In this document: one piece after another, positions 12,601-16,979 of the stretch | Layout: each line of letters starts with the position of its first letter | How positions within the stretch are numbered: position 1 is the first letter of the stretch | DNA from: Zelonia costaricensis | Taxonomy: Eukaryota; Euglenozoa; Kinetoplastea; Trypanosomatida; Trypanosomatidae | Direction of reading: 5' to 3' | Assembly (NCBI GenBank): GCA_030849075.1 | Contig: JASAOO010003040.1 | Location: forward strand, 1 to 18,806 | DNA: 18,806 bases | Program-made: the position numbers and the translations under genes | The notes under the pieces: generated by a model | What the model saw: the letters and a program-made list of their open reading frames with translations, nothing else | Databases searched by the model: none | Told to the model about the DNA's origin: nothing

Positions 12601-13456
12601 GTCGTCGAATGGGACGGACATCACCGTGGCGATGCCGCTCCTGTGGATGCGGGAGGCGGCGATGGTGATGGAGGTGCTCGCGCGGCCGACCGCTGCCCTT
12701 GCAGGCCAGCCGATGCGCGGCCACACTGCCGCCTCGCTCGCCCGCTTCCAGGCTGCCGTGGCGGCGGCCCTCGGCGTCGATGCGGCTGTCGTTGTGGCGC
12801 AGCTGTACCTGTCTGGGTACACCGATCCGCCTGCAATAACCGCCGCATCCGCTGCAGACGCGGACCTGTCTGGGCAGCCGCTGCGCACCTACGCCCTCGT
12901 CCTCACCGTCACGGCGGACGCGGTGGCCTACAACGCCACGACGCAGCTCTCCACTTTGTCGCCGGCGCCGGAGCTGCTCTACCGCGGCGTCCAGCTGCTG
13001 CGCAGCAACACCACAGGCCCAGCTCTTCTCGCGACGCTCATGGATGACAACATGAACACCAGCACGAGCAGCAACAGCACAAGCAACACTGGCAGTCCCC
13101 CTGGTGTGGCGGCGGCGCCCGCCGCTGCCGTGGTGGTGAGCTCGCTGACCGTGAACTTCACACTGCGCAACGGCGCCGACCTGCACGCGGTGAGTGCGAG
13201 CATGCCGGCGATGCTGCCGACGGCGCCCCCGCAGGAGGTTGCCTGGCGGCGTCTCTTCCTGGACATCCCGTACGCGACGCTCGTGCCCGGGCCGGTGCCG
13301 GACGCCGACGACAACGACACGACGCCCAAGGTGAAGTGGTGGGCGATCCCGCTGCTGCTTGTGCTGCCGGCTGCCATGCTGTACGGAACGTACCACGTCT
13401 ACAAGAAGTACCTGCGCCGGCCGCCAGAGGTGCCCGTGGTGATCGAGAACGCGTAA
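620..13456 (+). CDS. Giant type I surface glycoprotein with three C-type-lectin-like domains and an array of two-Cys modules
   Basis: Predicted 4278-residue membrane protein; I know no gene name for it. Order (residues counted from the ATG at 620): Ser/Ala-rich leader 1-41; signal peptide 42-78; CTLDs at about 87-262, 319-537 and 567-750; about fifteen two-Cys modules from about 788 to 3927; a Cys-free juxtamembrane region with a compact domain at about 4008-4143; transmembrane helix 4240-4261; tail starting KKYLRR. The ectodomain carries dozens of N-x-S/T sequons and Ser/Ala/Thr-rich low-complexity stretches, including Q6 at 3506-3523 and acidic runs. Architecture implies secretion through the ER and display on the cell surface or in the flagellar pocket, in an adhesion or ligand-binding role; that role is inference. 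The start at 620 is chosen because it is the first ATG in the window, with A at -3. The ATG at 743 would give 4237 residues and a more standard signal peptide. No frameshift or internal stop is seen, so the gene appears intact. Confidence 0.93.
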   Translation: MTRTRRVTPSQGASASASASSALSTSCPVTLATSSAPSPIAMAHAVARRLSRSTVLVVVLAAVLATLLPAHVLQPAHAQAPSTVLSCPYGWSLYTPPSPSSTDEVSTCVRVITAAPVSAAAAETACQTIFTQPGTPPPLSADGVTPWPYARSAAPQGLAIRSATANAFVRGLFADTDAAAAAGDGSDPSAGVVVVLGGKAGYGAVRWNDDAVAGAPYTNFADDVDWQLHSGTIGMRASGQWMLITTTQSTHPYACGFSATFDVMTTPQPDSSHASSSATHAASSSGGGGSHGESGSGAEPRPGSRRAHRPAVPQPAPACLPGWTALPTGVDTSEGAASTVCYRLVANTNEVGGRLGKTFEAARSYCAAVHPKATLASVMSFEENAWIVSSLLGPLTITTPPTVTSTGACVCDSAAAAPPVSIGNDVTARTVFLGGSYMRDGSGGGLIGSWYADQYLFNTSDFTAASPSSPAWPTSSNLYFANWGRGEPALAYGVVGMTPSVVCGCNTSTPATVTSGGGAWVGLDPRSTQPFLCSYLNDGSVFPAPPPTTTPIPSPTPAPTPSPSELCIAGWSYLAQTNSCYRVYPAADPSGGDSDPVTAATMEAACEGVLRGRVVASKINRVHAVAILSVAESNYVGSLLQLYLGNPFSSGGSSAAVVGGAGAAPLPVSLAGASFVDDGASGFYISGARVLDPVLAETLWAAGEPANVKGCTAVDGDGLWHYVPCSSSTSDSIPPNNAVQVVAYTCQYAAPDIDPTADLLPEPTTTQQPEPTSGPDWSSDSGSSDDGVPLGNRIGSLSGAVHLVVAPSSTGIYTLEAPSRGSSGGIVTAPSASVRGLHLYFAPLPVYYSYPVPAHGVDGTTLVPPALTTPATTVNDLLSIGADGDFTGGSAGRAFAPCDGYKDQARIARVRSGTITVHHSNVSEVGYVCVSRDGRTYVPTTITYEVTEVTVAGFVPAPSRSPQQQQQQVATSASSTWLPPLFCGSTTPSTPSGSCTVQSVLAIGAHATGTVQLALRHSGASGTPAADGSSVMTTLSLERDTTVSHLRLSSAANCMDPQVPFQLLASEVAVQHVASSRYTQPAAPLPPHTDNATQWYSVVSYQYAAVHAAHLTALSPVYNSSAEASVLARSQPPSEYYVCIAVEKTPAPAANRTDVAETAAASRRLLALWGPSAVWMPSITGPAAAAAATVGALSENSTRASDAASSFPSSSSPSSSASGAAEALILTIAERLAARTSLSPSGAPVRLYTAVPGLKAHFVPPPVSVKGMWALPPRRLGQYTPTWASTTTSADADVAQPRVSLVPAAATHNRTAHYLLRTRGPFDPTNPSASTVATSGSSSSNTSVMTTASTVHLHVPQYSAPIVLLDSHDVRPGMLALLSQDPGTCNRYQPVPRADPTAAAAAWPPYVDTMVPLSTVAMYVDEGDGDGAAGSPAAQKTSTMAYLQLNLNHTGLWGHHPTRTDDAAAMQQTWYVCIAYSAMSPFLPVRYPQLAITVHRLQVSRFVMDASAAFTSSDAVAASEAADASTTHLNVNTGFAGMLWLHGVDVRLWSTTTLHSAQVAFSVALPSSGAADDTAAQCSNANLFYAQRGLGLLTPDNRRVTRVTGPANATTPDADAAAGAAGAEARVGMVVPLGFFRQQSMRRMQLCLSVPLPFAPTTASAQSSSGSSSSNGTSAAAALAMADLVPQRRYFAPLVNTTLDVRPIELLYVGRYSAIPASAPAVTATPTTSATVIRVAEGARDIVLPLTGYGIRPDMTMFLSPTQCAGVPASGSNNDGGVDAAGNGLVDRQSVLNISVVSLYDLPSSYWAAAAAGSSSTSAVDDDDEGRTHQPRVFVVLKHTDLLSRTAANHLFGPSTSAAATVLQRTPMHVCLYAPGTARLVFPTDFQLAVDPPRVTSIRNLPSDAPLLTRALAHMPTSNSSSGGSAISNGTATVVYASTMDFVVEGFGLDDTNTWLMPAVDCGNTSSFLWRAPVQLSALPSSTTTTVHMEVAASGGTRRPLYAESTRYVDPQTSYSSWFLSLRQGETVRIGAAANVSSGTHVTRFQWCVRVVEEKGDNVTASPFVSTGLPYQLLIPVADGFVLEGTRNRRAMLSSVLALPTQDPEKGRWFPLQLAGPIVDVAQLVGSPLYLFLAPQAFTCAAVKNSYLQHGLYTFGNNSFSAVNGTGVLLPRWLSAPGVYQLCASTLYPTMASADEGIEAALQFFTMGALRVQLTKAVYAIFALNHTTTVTVEQGQEWTLPISGSLLTNRSLVRFQPTAAQCAQPMLASASGAEAAVTGTELPDIRVEDDFADFPLFGQRDYDDDADDDNSSAGFLTNSHYVVLPQSLIRALAAPATYVLCFQPQTHLEWRAAPAVTLVVHTHVRRPTSYSYFPDDGSEDVAMLTALAPTKVALEWNTAEEHTVNVVGAAERQVSLALWCRPRPSPSNQSSSSGRVSSSLVEVVEEEEEELVPCGNDRRVMFVKPLDSDEDPCFVDAEAIADDVQRGPYVLDFGVLTLPFDLSVPPESTARPTTPVSTVIPNMTQPWIMCLETGPERWREPTFPMFQLQYTNAIATGFRVTIDDVSNTSAPFPAHKASVEATTSAEVDEATAIPVGGNTTLFLYAQDSSQVVFLNGYGIERGHWMRFGEHCEEAMAPPSPSSGQAGGGSGETTTDAAYAARVALVQGIVNTRLYTDPLPIEDDNGVFLVPSTHIEAPEESASAPGHLVPACLSTDNGVTYQRTTLALRVLPSRLRVDTATTQRNLLAQLLTDTLLVPQHSRGSVDLTQLLSNAAAASSAAAPKPSSHGFLPTGTQVLLSTSCGVNSHGIPIITIATPDVLTLTALQTSATTTQRLRMCVRSAEAAAAAAAATAGHGSADTDGSANTDGGASTVSENDTGAPTMYFTASGVYYRVMAVRVDRVSLHAWTPSAAMQADLMDHVVLRRGALEDLLLSVLLESCVSPSSSSTTTASGNDAMTQEDELLQRLELSSSALSLLSLTRFYVGRPCFRSEAADAAAATQPSSAVSPYVFSYAGMQLTFSADRVAASPLPLTGLAPAADNLNKTLVAALPSTSGGDVLNDVPHFSLEERGSICFSVDGGLHYLSVGIAHFTEDWAPTLRATLDTEDNENDEDVAEEDSHDDDDAAGASAAAVTTTSALRVYAQSSTTRRLYDTRFVDPSTVPEVGNAAAGASEMDAQLRVLADLGQLTTALLWNGFLGSDGFAVDGLLYLPASGVRSEPNPVAEPLRFSLDNRLQNLSTNMTVTVVPWSLVCYAAARQDSMHVRRQDTGVLAATTPGVCSAGVRDGVRVRVVPLHAAACTDTAAVEASYLFDLPTVQPAAWGAATATTTTQPVPSSSSTSTPARAMQLPMGLRYVPDGVYALCLRQDRPFTSTLAPQRDAGSTSNDLFTVAYAPTPLRLRVAHGFAIESVSGASTGSGSGDGEDVLVAIPQSANAVLSVSGTAVGVRDVPLLFAFAPMSPQAGAASAPLANASASTSLSPTAATAAPAWNWSGGCAAVPDAWDPVTGTAVVASAAAGSQDGLLLTTPWYNAHDGVLRVPAAYTRRVEWGTSNTTTTTPATALPGDDNVIVATVGPYYTVPLRPYALCYSVDGGLTFRAAAGESAAVPGLAVVVVPPSITALSSSRTSSVEASAERLQWSAQEATATSVRVQHLYTSAAADAALNRSVTGGGRGVPEVAKFMRLAGSGAAAMPYASRPPTYTYAWTSAFVGNGIGAASGRRLPDAAAAASGAGAGAADVPTIVAAVALVRSSRYGGRCDGVTPVAASFTDVDETATGSAAWGSSSSVSPANATSPLAAPVFLLSLQHGGVWSSTDAAAVAAWKAPQSAARIAAFARMNPVLTQASWVAQTEALWTLYAPATPDNSSSSTSSGNSAYGSSGAAPINGQTILGWATSAAVAAARSNGESIVPCLSLDGAHFFTADVARAAAAAAVRPNGTSMAATPEAQQFFVIAAARGGDNGSGSNGSTETVTTAPVSHMSPWPLYLRAAVPPNASSNGTDITVAMPLLWMREAAMVMEVLARPTAALAGQPMRGHTAASLARFQAAVAAALGVDAAVVVAQLYLSGYTDPPAITAASAADADLSGQPLRTYALVLTVTADAVAYNATTQLSTLSPAPELLYRGVQLLRSNTTGPALLATLMDDNMNTSTSSNSTSNTGSPPGVAAAPAAAVVVSSLTVNFTLRNGADLHAVSASMPAMLPTAPPQEVAWRRLFLDIPYATLVPGPVPDADDNDTTPKVKWWAIPLLLVLPAAMLYGTYHVYKKYLRRPPEVPVVIENA
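743..853 (+). other. Signal peptide of the giant protein
   Basis: Residues 42-78 have classic signal-peptide form: a basic n-region (MAHAVARRLSRS), a hydrophobic core rich in V, L and A (about residues 54-73), then QPAHA with a likely cut after A-H-A at residue 78. A second possible cut lies after residue 80, but it would place Pro at +1. The internal Met at 743 (G at -3, G at +4) sits exactly at the n-region, so translation from here would give an ordinary signal peptide; from 620 the n-region is unusually long. Confidence 0.85.
878..1405 (+). other. C-type-lectin-like domain 1 (degenerate)
   Basis: Residues 87-262. It opens with the usual CTLD start C-P-x-G-W and a second Cys soon after. 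It then shows a 'LAIRS...N.FV..L' helix pattern, a glycine-rich strand (VVLGG), W-N-D at 'RWNDD', and closes with 'YACGF'. The Pro-containing sugar-specificity motif (EPN/QPD) of calcium-dependent lectins is not visible. A Ser/Gly/Pro-rich linker (residues 263-318) separates it from the next domain. The fold call rests on motif order only. Confidence 0.65.
1574..2230 (+). other. C-type-lectin-like domain 2
   Basis: Residues 319-537, the clearest N-terminal half of the three: C-L-P-G-W start, 'CYRL', 'FEAARSYC', 'ATLASV.S.EEN.WI' (the helix-2 signature of CTLDs), a 'FLGGSY' strand, 'NWGRGEPA' in the place of the NW..GEPN motif, 'AWVGLD', and a closing 'FLCSY'. At about 219 residues it is well above the usual 110-140, with insertions between helix 2 and the core strands that carry extra Cys. 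A Pro/Thr linker (residues 538-566) follows. Confidence 0.82.
2318..2869 (+). other. C-type-lectin-like domain 3
   Basis: Residues 567-750: C-I-A-G-W start, 'SCYRV', a Cys in the first helix, 'VAILSVAESNYV' as helix 2, 'SFVDDG', 'LWAAGEPAN', 'GCTAVDGDG', 'LWHYVPC' and a closing 'YTCQY'. The closing strands fit the family well: W-x-x-V-P-C is kept but the N-D pair of the canonical WND calcium motif is replaced by H-Y. E-P-A stands where E-P-N would bind mannose-type sugars. A Pro/Thr/Gln linker follows. Confidence 0.82.
2981..12400 (+). other. Array of about fifteen divergent two-cysteine ectodomain modules
   Basis: Residues about 788-3927. Paired cysteines (first/second) fall at 898/929, 1054/1139, 1385/1473, 1578/1647, 1764/1871, 1962/2048, 2140/2183, 2262/2341, 2420/2530, 2631/2711, 2802/2838, 2940/3074, 3253/3364, 3496/3588 and 3758/3911. 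The first Cys commonly follows a G-x-G-[IL] turn and a hydrophobic strand, for example 'GYGIRPDMTMFLSPTQC' and 'GYGIERGHWMRFGEHC'. The second sits in a strand such as 'YVCIA', 'YVLCF' or 'YALCYSVDGG'. Low-complexity Ser/Ala/Thr inserts make module length vary from about 130 to 330 residues. Modules 2, 9, 12 and 13 have extra Cys. The pattern suggests a repeated beta-rich fold, probably with one disulfide per unit. Boundaries are by eye and I know no family name. Confidence 0.65.
12641..13048 (+). other. Possible SEA/ferredoxin-like juxtamembrane domain
   Basis: Residues about 4008-4143 lack Cys and differ from the modules before them. The order is a helix with 'SLARFQAAVAAALGV', a strand 'VVVAQLYLSGY', a strand 'YALVLTVTADAVAY', then a further helix and 'LLYRGVQLLRSN'. 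A helix ending in 'ALGV' followed by alternating strands just outside a membrane is how SEA-like domains usually look. This is an inference from predicted secondary structure, not a sequence match. A Ser/Thr/Asn-rich stretch and then a proline-containing stalk lead to the membrane. Confidence 0.35.
13337..13402 (+). other. C-terminal transmembrane helix of the giant protein
   Basis: Residues 4240-4261 form a single hydrophobic segment (starts WWAIPLLLVLP) flanked outside by an acidic stretch (DADDND) and inside by KKYLRR. This fits a type I topology. The remaining tail is only 17 residues in all and shows no obvious signalling motif, so any signal would need partner proteins. Confidence 0.93.
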
Positions 13457-13532
13457 GGCGTTGTCGAGGTGCCGCGCCTGCGCACTAGCCTCCTTCTGCT
13501 CGTGCCGCGTGTGAGGGTCGGGGTCTGTGTGA

Positions 13533-13896
13533 GTGTGTGTGTGTGTGTGTGCTGGATGTTGTGATTGTGCTTGTACTTGTTATCGAGTGTCTTGCTACCT
13601 TGCCCCCAACGAGATGCGTGTCGCAGCGGATACACCCTCCTGCACGTCTGTGTGCCTGTGCCTGTGTGTGTGTGTGTGTGTGTGTGATGTCACTGCTTTT
13701 TGGTTTTTGACGCTTTGCTTCTCCCGGCTGCTGTGTGCAGTCGGTGGTGCTTGCCTTCTACCGCCCCGTGGCACTCCGTTCATCGGCTGCAGGTGCATGC
13801 GTGTGTGCGGTGGGGGCTGAACCGTCTGAGTGATTTCAAGCTGTGGTTGTTGTCGAAGGGCGTGGATGCGTGTGTGTGTGTGTGTGTATGTGTGTG
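13533..13896 (+). repeat. Cluster of three (TG)n microsatellites in the 3' UTR
   Basis: TG tracts lie at 13533-13551, 13663-13686 and 13870-13896; the last is interrupted by one A at 13888. All have TG on the sense strand and all lie within 450 bases of the stop codon of the giant gene. Confidence 0.9.
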
Positions 13897-13923
13897 CGGT
13901 GAGCGATGGGGGATGGAGTGAGA

Positions 13924-13951
13924 GGGAGAGGGGGGAGAGCGGGGAGGGGGG
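13924..13951 (+). other. G-run cluster (possible G-quadruplex) 1
   Basis: Four runs of three or more G lie on the sense strand: 13924-13926, 13930-13935, 13941-13944 and 13946-13951, with loops of 1-5 bases. This meets the standard G3+N1-7 pattern, so the transcript could fold a quadruplex in the 3' UTR. Confidence 0.5.
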
Positions 13952-14070
13952 TCTGTGGTGGAGCTACGGAACTGCCGTGCACAACCGCTGCCGTAACCGC
14001 CCTGCACGTGATGACGGGAAATTGGGAAAAGAGGTGATGTGACACAGCTGCTGCCTCGTCGCATCGTATG

Positions 14071-14130
14071 CGTTTCCTTTTTTCCCTCTCTCTTCCGTCT
14101 CTCGTGCTTCCCCTCTGCTCCCCGACTCAG
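14071..14130 (+). promoter_or_regulatory. Splice-acceptor-like site with no obvious gene after it
   Basis: About 50 bases of almost pure pyrimidine end in C-A-G with AG at 14129-14130, the first AG after the tract. This is as good an acceptor as the one assigned to the TPR gene. The first ATG afterwards is at 14210 and opens only a 37-codon frame ending at 14323. The site may direct 3'-end formation of the giant mRNA, or mark a short or non-coding transcript. Confidence 0.35.
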
Positions 14131-14656
14131 TGTGGCTGGCGAGGAGCCTCCCGTGTAGTTCGGTCCTGGGTGCGCGTTGCTGATAGTGTTGTTCTCCAGT
14201 TTCTCCTGCATGTTGTACAGGCGATCGGCACGGCGTGTGGCGAAGTCTGCTCGAGGCAGCTCCACACGCCCTCTTCTTGTTTCTATTGTTGTTGTTGTTT
14301 CTCTCTCTCTCTCGTTCTTGTGACAGCGGCGACGCTGATGCCGTGGATGACGACGATGCGGTGCAGCTTGTGCACGTAACACACCTTCCCCATATCTCCC
14401 TCTCCGTGCACCCCACCACCACCACCACTTCTCTCTCCTCCCTCCTTCCCCCCTTTGTGCGCGCCCTCGCTGCCTACGAAGGCGCTGCGGTGTTGTGCGG
14501 GAGGTGGAGGTGGAGGGAGGAGGTGGCGGTGGAGGACGGGGGGTGCACGGAGTTCCTCCATGCAACACCCAACGCAACCGAAACGTGAAACGAAGGCAAA
14601 AGAGAGAGAAGAGCTCCTCGTCTGGTCAAGTTGTAGAAGGGCAACTGCCAGAAAAC

Positions 14657-14685
14657 GGGGGGAGGTGGGTGGGGGGGAGGGAGGG
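14657..14685 (+). other. G-run cluster (possible G-quadruplex) 2
   Basis: Sense-strand G runs at 14657-14662, 14667-14669, 14671-14677, 14679-14681 and 14683-14685 are separated by loops as short as one base, the most stable kind of quadruplex pattern. A related two-G cluster lies just upstream at about 14500-14546. Confidence 0.55.
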
Positions 14686-14823
14686 TGAACAAAGCCTCGA
14701 GATGCCTGCGACGGCACGCGGCTGATGAGGGGAAGACTCTGCCGGCGTGTGCAGCGGGAGCGCAACGCTCCCGTCTCTTTCCCTCCCTCTCTCCCCCTCC
14801 CCGCTCCTTCCTGCACGCGCCTC

Positions 14824-14825
<2 letters not shown>

Positions 14826-14854
<29 letters not shown>
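14826..14854 (+). repeat. (CA)14 microsatellite
   Basis: A 29-base perfect CA tract on the sense strand. It is the complement of the TG tracts about 1 kb upstream, so the two could pair within one precursor RNA. Shorter CA tracts follow at 15224-15236 and 15600-15616. Confidence 0.92.
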
Positions 14855-14857
<3 letters not shown>

Positions 14858-14996
14858 ACGCGTACGGCGTCGCGCTGAAGGGAGGCGGCAGAGAAGAGAG
14901 AGAGACGGAGATGCTGTCTCGAGTGTTCGCGCTGCGTGGTGTCCAGTGTGTCCCTCCTCCCTTTCTGCCTCCTCCCCTTCCCTTCCCAAAAATGGT

Positions 14997-15016
14997 GGGG
15001 GGAGGGGGGAGGGGGG
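14997..15016 (+). other. G-run cluster (possible G-quadruplex) 3
   Basis: Three six-G runs are separated by single A bases. Splitting a run allows four stacks of three G, so a quadruplex is possible. It sits immediately before the strongly C-rich stretch that leads to the next gene, and C runs at about 15081-15105 could compete by pairing with it. Confidence 0.4.
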
Positions 15017-15559
15017 TGAAGGACGAGGAGGGTCTGCCACGCCGCCGCGCCTGCGCAGCCCCAGGGCAACAAGGCTCCTCCCCCTCCCCCCCCCCTCCCC
15101 CGCGTGTGAGTCTTGTCTCCCGCTTCTACTGCCTCTTTCGCGATCTTTGACATCTCCCTCCCCTCCCCCCCCCGTCCCCCTCTTCTCGGTTCCACACACT
15201 GTCCTCACGAACTCCACACGTGTACACACACACACATGCATGATGAACGTCACGCGTAGGATTGGTCCTGAACCGCATCTAACAGCATCACCGTAGCTCT
15301 CGCGTTCCACCCCCCCCACCTCCCTCCCTCCCAACCTCCACCATCCCCTCCTCTCTCGGACACCTTCGCATCCCCCCCCCCCTCCTCCCCTCCCCCTCTC
15401 TGTCGGCATCAGCGACACTCAGCGCGCGCGACGTACACGCAGCAACTCTCTCCCCCCTTCGCCCCCCATCCTCGCTTCAGTTGTGTGCTGCGGCGCGTGT
15501 CCACGTGGCTCCCTTTAAAAACAGAAGAGCGTCAAGCCTCTCCCCCCCCCTCCCGCTGT

Positions 15560-15560
15560 N
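15560..15560. other. Ambiguous base (N)
   Basis: The only undetermined base in the window. It directly follows a C-rich homopolymer-like stretch, a typical place for base-calling trouble. It lies in intergenic sequence and affects no gene. Confidence 0.99.
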
Positions 15561-15708
15561 AGTAGTGGCGGGCTCTTGTGTGCTCTCCTCGTATCTATCC
15601 ACACACACACACACACGTCCCTCCCCCGTCCCCCGACTCAGCCCCCACCTTTCTCGTCTTCCTGGCCTGTGCCGCCGTACCGTGCCCAGCAGTCGCCACT
15701 CTAATACA

Positions 15709-15752
15709 CACACTTCTTCTTTTTCGTGTCTTCCCCCACCCCTGGAAAGTAG
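15709..15752 (+). promoter_or_regulatory. Likely trans-splice acceptor of the TPR gene
   Basis: A pyrimidine tract (about 15710-15743) is followed by AG at 15748-15749 and again at 15751-15752. Splicing here would give a 5' UTR of about 144 bases with no ATG before 15894. A second pyrimidine tract (about 15848-15883) abuts the start codon but has no AG before it, so it cannot be the acceptor tract for this start. Confidence 0.55.
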
Positions 15753-15893
15753 TCGTCTTCTCGTGAGTCAAGCACAAGGATACCCATACACACATAAGCG
15801 CGCACACACGCACGCACGACTTCTATACCCCAACACCGTCCTCATCGACTCCTCCTCCCCCTCTTCCGCCTATCTTCCCCCTCTTATCGCGCC

Positions 15894-16979
15894 ATGGCCG
15901 AACCGCAGACGCGCAAGCGGACGGAGTCGCTGTCCAAGATGTACGCCAAGAAGCCGATCAGTGAGGGCTACGCGCTGTGGGACCGCGAGTACCTGCTTGC
16001 CGCGATGCGCGTCTTCACCTTCAAGGCGGAGGGCGCGCCGCCGTTCGTGCTGGCGCCGTACCTGGACTCCGTGGCGGAGATCACGCTGCAGATGCGCGAC
16101 CTCGAGGATGCCGCGGAGCAGTTCGCCATCGCGGCGGGCAAGTACCAGCTGATCGACCAGAAGGTGCTCGCCGACCTCATGCGCTTCAAGGTCACGGAGG
16201 TGTCGAGCAGCGCGGAGATTGCGTTGGAGCAGGTGCAGGCCTACCTCGCCGCGCAGGACCCGCAGCGCAACGGCGGCGGTGAGGGGGCGACGGCGCAGAC
16301 CAAGTCGGCCTTTGCGCGCGTGTACGCGTACCTTGCTGACCTCCTGCTCAACTCCCTAGACGAGGAGCCGGCGTCGGGCGCCGTGCTGACGCAGGCCCGC
16401 ACCGCGGCGGAGCTGGCGGTGCAGCTGGGCTGGGACCGCGATCACTGCGGCTGGCTCGTTGTCGGCGACGTGTACGCCGCGAGCGGCGACTTTGAGAAGG
16501 CGAAGGAGGCGTACGGCAACGCGCTGAAGAAGTGCCCGCACTACGCCAAGGGGCTGGAGCGGCAGATCGGGGTCTACCAGCAGCTTGCCCGCTCGGCCGA
16601 CGAGCGCGGCGACGAGCCTGGCAAGGCGGCTCTCAACGCGGAGCTGCTGGCGCTGCTCAGCCGCAGCATCGAGGTGCACCCGCTCGCCAACACGTACCGC
16701 GAGAAGGCGTTCCTGCTGAGTGAGATGCAGGGCGACGAGGCCGCGCTTGCCTTTGTCGCCGACGTCCTCGAGAACCCGCCGCAGGAGCAGATCGACGTCG
16801 TGGGTAGCTCCGCGAAGGAGACGACGTCGACGCTGCTGAAGGCCAAGGCGGCCATCCTGGCGGACGGCGACCAGCTCGACGCGGCGCTGGAGGCGGCCTC
16901 GAAGGCGCTGGAGGTGAGCCCGGGCGACGAGGAAGCCAAGTCGATCATTAGTGACCTGCACGAGTCCATGGCAGCGTGA
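15894..16979 (+). CDS. TPR-type helical repeat protein, 361 residues
   Basis: I do not recognise the gene by name. The protein has no signal peptide or transmembrane segment and looks cytosolic. Residues about 184-217 form a good tetratricopeptide repeat: 'GWLVVGDVYAASGDFEKAKEAYGNALKKCP', with small residues at the helix contacts and Pro at the end. Residues about 313-346 form a second one ('AAILADGDQLDAALEAASKALEVSP'). Residues 28-88 and 248-285 look like further degenerate helical pairs ('LEDAAEQFAIAAGKY'). TPR arrays bind peptides and build complexes; no partner can be named. The start is the first ATG after the assigned acceptor, in good context (GCC-ATG-G). GC-rich third positions and the helical repeats support coding. 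It is + strand like the giant gene and 2.4 kb downstream, so probably in the same polycistronic unit, which implies no shared function. Confidence 0.92.
   Translation: MAEPQTRKRTESLSKMYAKKPISEGYALWDREYLLAAMRVFTFKAEGAPPFVLAPYLDSVAEITLQMRDLEDAAEQFAIAAGKYQLIDQKVLADLMRFKVTEVSSSAEIALEQVQAYLAAQDPQRNGGGEGATAQTKSAFARVYAYLADLLLNSLDEEPASGAVLTQARTAAELAVQLGWDRDHCGWLVVGDVYAASGDFEKAKEAYGNALKKCPHYAKGLERQIGVYQQLARSADERGDEPGKAALNAELLALLSRSIEVHPLANTYREKAFLLSEMQGDEAALAFVADVLENPPQEQIDVVGSSAKETTSTLLKAKAAILADGDQLDAALEAASKALEVSPGDEEAKSIISDLHESMAA

Larger units (their letters stand above)
13457..15893 (+). other. Intergenic region: 3' UTR of the giant gene to 5' UTR of the TPR gene
   Basis: No conventional gene is supported over these 2.4 kb. 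The first part (to about 13900) is TG-rich with three microsatellites. From about 13920 to 15020 purine-rich, G-run clusters alternate with pyrimidine tracts. From about 15060 to 15893 the strand is strongly C/T-rich with CA repeats, as expected ahead of a trans-splice acceptor. Open frames here are low-complexity products of these tracts or lack an ATG. An acceptor-like site at 14071-14130 is annotated separately. The poly(A) site cannot be placed. Confidence 0.8.

Noticed and set aside
14235..14588. 117-codon frame with a signal-peptide-like start in the intergenic region
   Set aside because: It starts at GTG, which is not expected in a trypanosomatid nuclear gene, and its hydrophobic stretch is encoded by TTG and CT repeats.
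13780..15418. Antisense open frames of 265 and 314 codons between the two genes
   Set aside because: They consist of Pro, Trp, Gly, Arg or Thr-His runs translated from microsatellites and G/C tracts. No coding signature.
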